A program made the position numbers and the translations under genes. A model generated the notes under the pieces. That model was not told where the DNA came from. It worked only from the letters and a program-made list of their open reading frames with translations, and searched no databases. From positions 1 to 7,387 of the forward strand of contig WRCU01000075.1 of NCBI GenBank assembly GCA_009783805.1: a stretch of DNA of 7,387 nucleotides. The letters run 5' to 3'. Positions 1 through 5,001 of this stretch are shown here, one piece after another. Position 1 is the stretch's first letter, and each line of letters begins with the position of its first letter. Source of the stretch: Oscillospiraceae bacterium. GTDB taxonomy: Bacteria > Bacillota > Clostridia > WRCU01.

Positions 1-123
1 CCTCGCAATGACACCTTAATGCGGGATTGCCGCGTCGCTTCCGCTCCTCGCAATGACACCCTTTTGTCATCCTGAGCCCTCCAGCCCGTCATTGCGAGGA
101 TCCTGTAGGCGACGAAGCAATCC
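1..123. repeat. Dispersed palindromic repeat (GTCATTGCGAGG type), one inverted pair plus a partial copy
   Basis: The segment is built from copies of one short motif. CCTCGCAATGACACC occurs at 1-15 and again, identically, at 46-60. Its reverse complement GTCATTGCGAGG lies at 88-99. The arms extend further: GGATTGC at 24-30 faces GCAATCC at 117-123, and a GCGTCGC-like stretch near 32-38 faces GGCGACGA at 108-115. Positions 24-57 and 88-123 therefore form an imperfect inverted repeat around a spacer of about 30 bases. From general knowledge, this motif family is dispersed in intergenic regions of many unrelated bacterial genomes and resembles a MITE or REP element. No protein is encoded here. 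The first copy is cut by the window edge, so the element probably continues to the left. Confidence 0.75.
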
Positions 124-126
124 ATG

Positions 127-153
127 AAAAGGGCGTCACGATGAGCCCTTTTT
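127..153 (+). terminator. Terminator-like hairpin upstream of the URO-D-like gene
   Basis: AAAAGGGC at 127-134 is perfectly complementary to GCCCTTTT at 145-152, with a 10-base loop and one more T at 153. The A-tract/GC-stem/T-tract form is that of a factor-independent terminator and could act in both directions. The T-run is short and mostly inside the stem, so strength is uncertain. It would end a transcript entering from the left of the window and separate it from the operon starting near 210. It directly adjoins the palindromic repeat and may be part of that element. Confidence 0.45.
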
Positions 154-199
154 CCATGCCCATTTTTTAGGCATCCGCGATGTATCGTCGCCCCCATAC

Positions 200-208
200 T
201 GCTACAAT
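200..208 (+). promoter_or_regulatory. Possible extended -10 promoter for the URO-D-like gene
   Basis: TGCTACAAT at 200-208 matches the extended -10 form TGn-TACAAT, one mismatch from TATAAT. No convincing -35 box is present 16-18 bases upstream, which is tolerated by extended -10 promoters. Transcription would begin around 214-216, giving a leader of about 37 bases before the ATG at 252. It sits downstream of the in-frame ATG at 180, which is one reason for preferring the later start. This is read by eye only. Confidence 0.35.
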
Positions 209-251
209 GGATGCGATGCATAAACGGGGGTGGGAAAGGGGCGAAACACCT

Positions 252-1367
252 ATGCCAAGCAAGGCGATGACCCATAGGGAGCGGTTTTTGGCCACGATGC
301 GGTTCAAGCCCGTCGACCGGCCTTTCTACAGGCCCGTCCCCATCGGGTTCTGGATGTCCACATATAAGAAGTGGCGGTCTGAGGGCCATATCAAGGACGC
401 CGAGAACTATTGGGACGTGAGCGACTCCCTGGGCTTCGATCCGATGCGGTATACGGACGTGGGCTTCGGCCTCTGCCCGGCCTTCAAGACGGAGATCCTG
501 GAGGACGACGGCACGTTCGTCACGTATGTAAACCACGAAGGCATTAAGATGAGGGAGTACAAGCAAGGCAACGACATGTCCATGCCGGAGTTCCTCGACT
601 TCCCGGTCAAGGCCGCCGAGGATTTTCGGGCGCTGCTCCCTAGGCTGCAGCTCAATGAGGCCGAGCGCTTCCCAGCCGATTGGCCCGCCAAGTGCGCCGC
701 ATGGGCGGGCCGCGACGTCCCGCTGGGGATGGGAGGCGACCGCTACGGCGGCTTCTACGGCCCGCTGCGCAACTACATGGGCATGGAGGGTCTGGCCTTC
801 GCGTACCACGACGACCCCGCGCTGGTCGGGGAAATGGTGGAAAACCGCGTGGAGCTGATGCTCGCCGTCATCGAGAGGGCCCTGCGCGAAACGACGATCG
901 ACTGGTTCATTTTTTGGGAGGACATGTGCTATAACCACGCCTCGCTCATATCGCCCGCGCTGTTCAGGAAGCACATGTCGCCGGCGTATAAAAAGGTAAC
1001 GGACTTCCTGCGCTCAAAGGGCGTCGACGTCATCTTCGTCGACAGCGACGGCCACGTGGACGAGTTGATACCGCTATGGCTGGACGCCGGCGTCAACGGG
1101 GTCTATCCCATGGAGGTGCAGAGCGGCTCCGACGTCGTGCGGTACCGGTCGGAGTACGGCAAGGAGCTCCTCATGATCGGCGGCATAGACAAGAAGGCGC
1201 TCCTGGGGGACAGGAAGGACGTGCTGGGCGAGATCCTGCGCGTCGCTCCCGTGGTCGAGCGGGGTGGGTACATCCCCGGCATAGACCACTCGGTCCCGCC
1301 GGACGTCACGTTCGAGATGCTGACGTACTACATGAAGGAGATGCGGTCGGCCTTCTGGGCCGGCTGA
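252..1367 (+). CDS. Uroporphyrinogen decarboxylase (URO-D) family protein, methyltransferase-like
   Basis: This 371-residue protein belongs to the URO-D/MtaA superfamily of TIM-barrel enzymes, which includes HemE and the methyltransferases that move methyl groups from corrinoid proteins. The N-terminus has the usual THRERFLATMRFKPVDRP opening. Later marks are FIFWEDM followed by LISPALF, DSDGH (H268), MIGGIDK (residues 308-314) and YIPGIDHSVPPDV beginning at Y340. It is not HemE: the substrate-binding RQAGRY-type motif of true decarboxylases is absent. The H-x-C...C zinc site of MtaA is not conserved either, reading H268-V-D270 and D345-H346, so substrate and metal use cannot be assigned. An ATG at 180 is also in frame, but the start at 252 is preceded by GGGAAAGGGGCG and follows a possible promoter. 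No corrinoid-binding protein or MtbA/MtaC-like partner is visible nearby. A rhodanese gene follows after 46 bases, so it may be the first gene of the operon. Family membership is firm; function is open. Confidence 0.9.
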   Translation: MPSKAMTHRERFLATMRFKPVDRPFYRPVPIGFWMSTYKKWRSEGHIKDAENYWDVSDSLGFDPMRYTDVGFGLCPAFKTEILEDDGTFVTYVNHEGIKMREYKQGNDMSMPEFLDFPVKAAEDFRALLPRLQLNEAERFPADWPAKCAAWAGRDVPLGMGGDRYGGFYGPLRNYMGMEGLAFAYHDDPALVGEMVENRVELMLAVIERALRETTIDWFIFWEDMCYNHASLISPALFRKHMSPAYKKVTDFLRSKGVDVIFVDSDGHVDELIPLWLDAGVNGVYPMEVQSGSDVVRYRSEYGKELLMIGGIDKKALLGDRKDVLGEILRVAPVVERGGYIPGIDHSVPPDVTFEMLTYYMKEMRSAFWAG

Positions 1368-1413
1368 TAGGGTCGGCCGGCACGATCCCATAGCGAAAGG
1401 ATGGAGCACATCA

Positions 1414-1749
1414 ATGGCGGCCATAGACCCAAGCGCCGACGCGCCTAGGATGACGCAGCAGGAGGCCCATAGGATCATGGGCTCATCGGAGCCGCACGTG
1501 GTGCTGGACGTGCGTACGCCCGCGGAGTACGCGGAGGCCAGGATCGCGGGATCCATATTGATCCCGGTCGACGGCCTCGTCGGACGGGCCGCGGCCGAGC
1601 TGCCGGACAAGGGCGCCTACATACTCACCTACTGCCGGAGCGGGGGGCGCGCGGGCAGGGCGGCGAAGACGCTGAGGGCGATGGGCTACGGGAAGGCCGT
1701 GAACATCGGCGGCATAAACGAATGGCCGTACGGGACGGTGAAAGGATAA
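1414..1749 (+). CDS. Single-domain rhodanese-like sulfurtransferase
   Basis: A 111-residue protein made of one rhodanese domain. VVLDVRTPAEYAEARIAGS (about 29-47) is the conserved LDVR...E...HI/I-G segment. The active loop is YCRSGGRA with the sulfur-carrying cysteine at C74. The end, GGINEWPYGTV, is typical of small rhodaneses. Such proteins accept sulfane sulfur as a cysteine persulfide and pass it to thiols, cyanide or partner enzymes. No signal peptide is seen, so it should be cytoplasmic. A Shine-Dalgarno-like GGAG at 1403-1406 lies 7 bases before the ATG. The next gene starts 22 bases after its stop and encodes a persulfide dioxygenase carrying its own rhodanese domains, which suggests that the two proteins share a sulfur-transfer route. 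The physiological donor and acceptor cannot be read from sequence. Confidence 0.9.
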   Translation: MAAIDPSADAPRMTQQEAHRIMGSSEPHVVLDVRTPAEYAEARIAGSILIPVDGLVGRAAAELPDKGAYILTYCRSGGRAGRAAKTLRAMGYGKAVNIGGINEWPYGTVKG

Positions 1750-1771
1750 AAGGGCAAAAGGGAGGATCGCC

Positions 1772-3160
1772 ATGTTCTTCGAGCAAGTGGGGACCCCGGG
1801 GTTGGGCTGCTACTCATACATGGTCGGGTGCCCGGCCGCCGGCGTCATGGCCGTGGTCGACCCTAAGCGTGACATAGGCGCGTACCTGCGCGCGTCGAAG
1901 GGGAAGGGGATGGCCATAACGGACGTCTTCGAGACGCACGTCCATGCGGACCACGTCTCGGGGGCGCAGGAGCTGAGGGCCGCGACGGGAGCCAGGGTGC
2001 GCATCCACGAAAGCGCGCGGGTCGGCTATGAGGCGGCGTACCTGAGGGATGGCGAACGATTCGCATTCGGGCAGGCCGTGATGACGGCGCTGCATACCCC
2101 CGGCCACACGCCGGAGTCCACGTCCTTCCTGGTCAGTGACCTGGCGCGCGGCGCCGAGCCGGGGATGATCCTCACCGGAGACCTCCTCTTCGTGGGGGAC
2201 GTGGGCAGGCCCGACCTCCCGGGCTCGGAGAGCATGGAAGCCTTGGCGGCCAGCCTATACGACAGCCTATATAAGGTGCTGGCCCCCCTGCCGGATCACC
2301 TCGAGGTATTTCCGGCCCACGGCGAGGGTTCGCTATGCGGCGGGGGCATGGGCGCCAAGCCCTCATCCACGCTCGGCTATGAGAGGGCCGCGAACCCCAT
2401 GCTCCGGCACGCGAATTCCGCCGTTTTCAGGGACGCGCTGCTCTCGCGCCTGCCCATGCGGCCGCAAAGCTTCTCCCACATCATCAGGCTGAACAAGGAA
2501 GGCGCCCCGTTGGCCGCGCAAGTCGGCGATGGCGAAGGCGGGCTCTCCGCCGCGGAGACGTACGGCCTTATAAGGTCGGGCGCGACGGTCCTGGACCTGC
2601 GCGACGCCTACTCATTCGGATCGGCGCACATCCCCGGCAGCGTCAGCGTGGACTTCTCGGACGGGCCTAAGCTCAATTGGCTCGGCGTGGCGGTCCCGCC
2701 CGACAGGCCCTTGGCATTGGTGCTGCCCGTGGGCCTAGGCTACGGGGACGCGATGACCGAATTGCAACGCATAGGCTATGACGACGTCAGGGGCTGGCTC
2801 AAGGGCGGGATGAACGCCTGGATATCGGCCGGCGGAAACACGCGCGGAACGCCCTACGTCTCCGCCTCCGCCCTGCGGGCGCACCTGGATGGGCCAAACC
2901 CGCCCACGCTGGTTGACGTGAGGACGCCCTCGGAGTACGCCGGGGGTCACATCGACGGGGCGGTTAACTTCACGTTCGAGGCGATCGTCAAAGGCGAAGG
3001 CTGCCCGAAAGGCCCATGCGACGACGCGGTCGTGATCTGCAAGAGCGGGTTCCGGGCCGGCATCGCGGCGAGCCTGCTCGAGGCCAAGGGGTGCGGGTCC
3101 CTCAGGATCCTCGCGGGCGGGATGGTCGCCTGGGACGCACGCGGGGGGTTGGGCGGATGA
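1772..3160 (+). CDS. Persulfide dioxygenase-rhodanese fusion, CstB-like (MBL fold plus two rhodanese domains)
   Basis: A 462-residue three-domain enzyme. Residues 1 to about 240 are an ETHE1-type metallo-beta-lactamase fold. THVHADH gives H56, H58, D60 and H61; HTPGHTPES gives H112; TGDLLFVGDVGRPDLPG gives D137; and FPAHGEGSLCG gives H183 and C189. By homology, H56, H112 and D137 would bind the single Fe(II) that oxidises a thiol persulfide to sulfite. A first rhodanese domain (about 255-355, LDLRDAYSFGSAHIPGS) has no cysteine in its active loop, LVLPVGLGYGDA, so it is a pseudo-rhodanese. The second (about 362-458, LVDVRTPSEYAGGHIDGA) has ICKSGFRAG with C423 and should be active. This order, including the dead middle domain, matches staphylococcal CstB, which turns persulfides into thiosulfate. 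GGGAGGA at 1760-1766 precedes the ATG by 5 bases. The stop overlaps the next start (ATGA). No CstR-like regulator or sulfide:quinone reductase gene lies in the window. Substrate thiol is unknown. Confidence 0.92.
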   Translation: MFFEQVGTPGLGCYSYMVGCPAAGVMAVVDPKRDIGAYLRASKGKGMAITDVFETHVHADHVSGAQELRAATGARVRIHESARVGYEAAYLRDGERFAFGQAVMTALHTPGHTPESTSFLVSDLARGAEPGMILTGDLLFVGDVGRPDLPGSESMEALAASLYDSLYKVLAPLPDHLEVFPAHGEGSLCGGGMGAKPSSTLGYERAANPMLRHANSAVFRDALLSRLPMRPQSFSHIIRLNKEGAPLAAQVGDGEGGLSAAETYGLIRSGATVLDLRDAYSFGSAHIPGSVSVDFSDGPKLNWLGVAVPPDRPLALVLPVGLGYGDAMTELQRIGYDDVRGWLKGGMNAWISAGGNTRGTPYVSASALRAHLDGPNPPTLVDVRTPSEYAGGHIDGAVNFTFEAIVKGEGCPKGPCDDAVVICKSGFRAGIAASLLEAKGCGSLRILAGGMVAWDARGGLGG

Positions 3161-4206
3161 AGGTCTTGGAGACGGGGCGCCTCACCTTGCGCGGGTTCCG
3201 TGAAGGCGACCTCGACGACGTGCATGAGTACGCCGGCCGCGCGGATAACGTGACATACATGGATTTCGGCCCGAACGACAGGGAGCAGACCAAGGCGTTC
3301 ATAGACAGGTCGATCCGCGGCGCGGCCGAGGACCCAGCCTTGAACATGCAGTACGCGGCGGTAAGCAAAGGCTCGGGCAAGGTCATAGGGTCATGCAGCC
3401 TCAGGCTATATAGGGGGGACGAGGCGGAGGTAGGCTGGATCGTTAACGCCGACTATTGGCGTGACGGCTATGGGTCCGAGATGGGCGCGGCCATGCTGGG
3501 CCATGGCTTCGGCGAGCTCCGACTGCGGCGGATCTTCGCGCGCTGCGACAGCGAGAACGTCGGGTCCTACCGGTTGATGGAGAAGATCGGCATGCGCCGC
3601 GAGGGGCTCTTCATCGAGGCGCGGCCGCCGCATAAGCTGTCGGATAGAAGTTATGGCGACGAGCTTAACTATGCCATCCTTAGGGACGAATGGGAAGCCA
3701 AGAATGAAGCGGCCTCATATGGCGCGCTCCCTGTAAGCTTTGGAGGGCATATCGAGGTGCCTGAGCTATGCGACGGAACCGTGCGCCTTGTCTGCACGGG
3801 AAAGGGCCAGGAGGACAGGGAGCGGAAGTTGGTGCCGGACTATAAGTTCGCCATATGCGTAAGGGGCGAGAAGGTGGGCAACGTCGCATTGCGGATAGGC
3901 TACACCGAATCCCTCTACTATGCGGGGCAGATAGGATACGACGTCGACGAGGCCCACCGCGGCATAGGGTACGCAGGGCGGGCCTGCAGGCTCCTACCCT
4001 CCGTGGCGAAGGCCCACGGCATGGGGCGGCTCCTCATAACCAACGACCATGGAAACCACGCCTCGCGGCGCGTATGCGAAAAATTGGGGGCGCGTCACCT
4101 GCGCCTCGCACGCATACCGGAGTGGCACGCCTTGTACGGGTTTGGCCGCAGGTTTTCCAACATATACGAGTGGGATATATGCGATGCCGTCACCAGCCAT
4201 GTATGA
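3157..4206 (+). CDS. Tandem GNAT acetyltransferase (RimJ/RimL-type domain plus second GNAT domain)
   Basis: A 349-residue protein with two GNAT folds. Domain 1 (about 1-180) opens with LETGRLTLRGFREGDLDDV, has the acetyl-CoA loop WRDGYGSEM at 101-109, and ends with RCDSENVGSYRLMEKIGMRREG, all typical of RimJ/RimL-like N-acetyltransferases. Domain 2 (about 195-340) has KVGNVALRIGYTESLYYAGQ, IGYDVDEAHRGIGYAGRA with the CoA loop at 267-276, and NHASRRVCEKLGA. It resembles the stand-alone GNAT proteins sometimes annotated alongside tagatose-1,6-bisphosphate aldolase; I recall this resemblance and have not checked it. Both CoA loops look intact. The ATG at 3157 overlaps the stop of the dioxygenase gene (ATGA), so translation is probably coupled, although a reading frame also extends further upstream inside that gene. 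The acetylated substrate (protein N-terminus, small molecule or antibiotic) cannot be told. A sequencing frameshift is not needed to explain the fusion because the frame is continuous. Confidence 0.88.
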   Translation: MKVLETGRLTLRGFREGDLDDVHEYAGRADNVTYMDFGPNDREQTKAFIDRSIRGAAEDPALNMQYAAVSKGSGKVIGSCSLRLYRGDEAEVGWIVNADYWRDGYGSEMGAAMLGHGFGELRLRRIFARCDSENVGSYRLMEKIGMRREGLFIEARPPHKLSDRSYGDELNYAILRDEWEAKNEAASYGALPVSFGGHIEVPELCDGTVRLVCTGKGQEDRERKLVPDYKFAICVRGEKVGNVALRIGYTESLYYAGQIGYDVDEAHRGIGYAGRACRLLPSVAKAHGMGRLLITNDHGNHASRRVCEKLGARHLRLARIPEWHALYGFGRRFSNIYEWDICDAVTSHV

Positions 4207-4945
4207 CGGGGCCGACGTACGCGCCATGCTGGAAGCCAAGCGCGTCAACGTCTTCATAGGCCACTACGGCAGCGGAAAGACGGAGACGGCCCTGAACTGC
4301 GCCGCGTTTCTTAAAGCCGGCGGGCGCAGGGTGGCGCTCATCGACCTCGACGTCATCAACCCCTTTTACCGCTCTTCGGACGCCGCGGAAGGCTTGGCCG
4401 CGCTGGGGATAGCCGTCGTGGAGCCCGCCAGCGCGCACACGGTCGCGGATATGCCGGCCCTGGGCAGGAACGTGGGCGCCGCGCTGGGGAACGGGTCCGT
4501 CCACGCGGTGGTGGACGTCGGTGGCGAGGACCTGGGCGCGACCGTGCTCTCGAGGTACCGCGCGGACATCCCGGCGGACGACTCGGCCGTGTACCTCGTC
4601 ATCAACGCGCACAGGCCCTTCACCTGCACGGCGGAGGGGATACGCGAGGCGGCGGAGCGGATCGGCGAGGCCGGCAGGGTGAAGGTCACGCACGTGGTGA
4701 ACAACACGAACATGATGGGGGAAACCGACGCCCAAACTGTAATCCGGGGCTACGGGCTCATCAGCGGGGCGCTCGAGGGGACGGGGATCGAGGTGGCGTT
4801 TTCGACATGGATGGCGCCGGGCGGAGGGATAGGGTCTCAAGGCCGTCCCGGTTCGCCGGCGGATGGGGAGGCGGCCTCGATCGCCCAGGCGACGGGGAGG
4901 CCGACGCTCATAATGCGCCGTTTCCTGCGGAACCCATGGGATTGA
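4199..4945 (+). CDS. P-loop ATPase of the CobQ/MinD-like (SIMIBI) type, unknown role
   Basis: This protein, 248 residues from this start, has a clear nucleotide-binding fold. The Walker A motif is GHYGSGKT (residues 21-28), followed by RRVALIDLDVINPFYRSSD (about 43-61), where the aspartates resemble the switch region of ParA/MinD-type ATPases. VHAVVDVGGEDLGA at about 101-114 is the Walker B-like strand (D106). YLVINAHRPFTC and THVVNNTNMMGETD resemble the nucleotide-base-recognition strands of this class. From memory, close relatives in Clostridia often stand beside 2-oxoacid:ferredoxin oxidoreductase genes, but none is seen here. The substrate and partners are unknown. There are no membrane segments. 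The start is uncertain: ATG 4199 overlaps the GNAT stop by 8 bases and suits coupled translation, while ATG 4184, five codons earlier, has a weak GAGTGGGA upstream. A further frame extension to 4049 lies wholly inside the GNAT gene and is unlikely. Confidence 0.82.
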   Translation: MYDGADVRAMLEAKRVNVFIGHYGSGKTETALNCAAFLKAGGRRVALIDLDVINPFYRSSDAAEGLAALGIAVVEPASAHTVADMPALGRNVGAALGNGSVHAVVDVGGEDLGATVLSRYRADIPADDSAVYLVINAHRPFTCTAEGIREAAERIGEAGRVKVTHVVNNTNMMGETDAQTVIRGYGLISGALEGTGIEVAFSTWMAPGGGIGSQGRPGSPADGEAASIAQATGRPTLIMRRFLRNPWD

Positions 4946-4987
4946 CCATACATTATGCTCGCAAGGCACTTAACGATTCGCTTATAT

Positions 4988-4994
4988 AGGAGGT
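4988..4994 (+). promoter_or_regulatory. Strong ribosome binding site selecting a TTG start
   Basis: AGGAGGT at 4988-4994 is a near-perfect Shine-Dalgarno sequence. The in-frame GTG at 4993 overlaps it and so cannot be its start. The TTG at 5002 lies 8 bases after AGGAGG, which is ideal spacing. The lipoprotein gene is therefore called from 5002. The 42 bases between the preceding stop and this site hold no convincing promoter, so read-through from the upstream operon is possible. Confidence 0.75.
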
Positions 4995-5001
4995 GCGCTT
5001 C

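Noticed and set aside
180..251. In-frame 24-codon extension of the URO-D-like gene to ATG 180
   Set aside because: The added residues do not look like the family N-terminus, no Shine-Dalgarno sequence precedes 180, and the likely promoter (200-208) lies inside the extension.
1359..1381. GCCGGC...GCCGGC inverted repeat after the URO-D stop
   Set aside because: The stem is only 6 bp around an 11-base loop with no T-run, and such GC palindromes are common here by chance. It is not a convincing terminator.
1074..1610. 178-codon open frame on the minus strand
   Set aside because: It spans the end of the URO-D gene and the start of the rhodanese gene, both clear families. Its translation is Arg/Pro-rich low-information sequence, typical of antisense frames in GC-rich DNA.
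3016..3156. Upstream extension of the GNAT frame into the dioxygenase gene
   Set aside because: The extra residues are Arg/Gly-rich and out of frame with the rhodanese domain coded there. The family N-terminus begins at MKVLETGRL, that is, at 3157.
4190..4969. 259-codon open frame on the minus strand opposite the P-loop ATPase
   Set aside because: The plus strand has intact Walker motifs, while the antisense product is rich in Arg, His and Val with no recognisable motif. Long antisense frames are expected at this GC content.
4942..4973. TTGACC at 4942-4947 as a -35 box for the lipoprotein gene
   Set aside because: No -10-like sequence occurs 16-18 bases downstream; the TATATA at 4984-4989 is 36 bases away.
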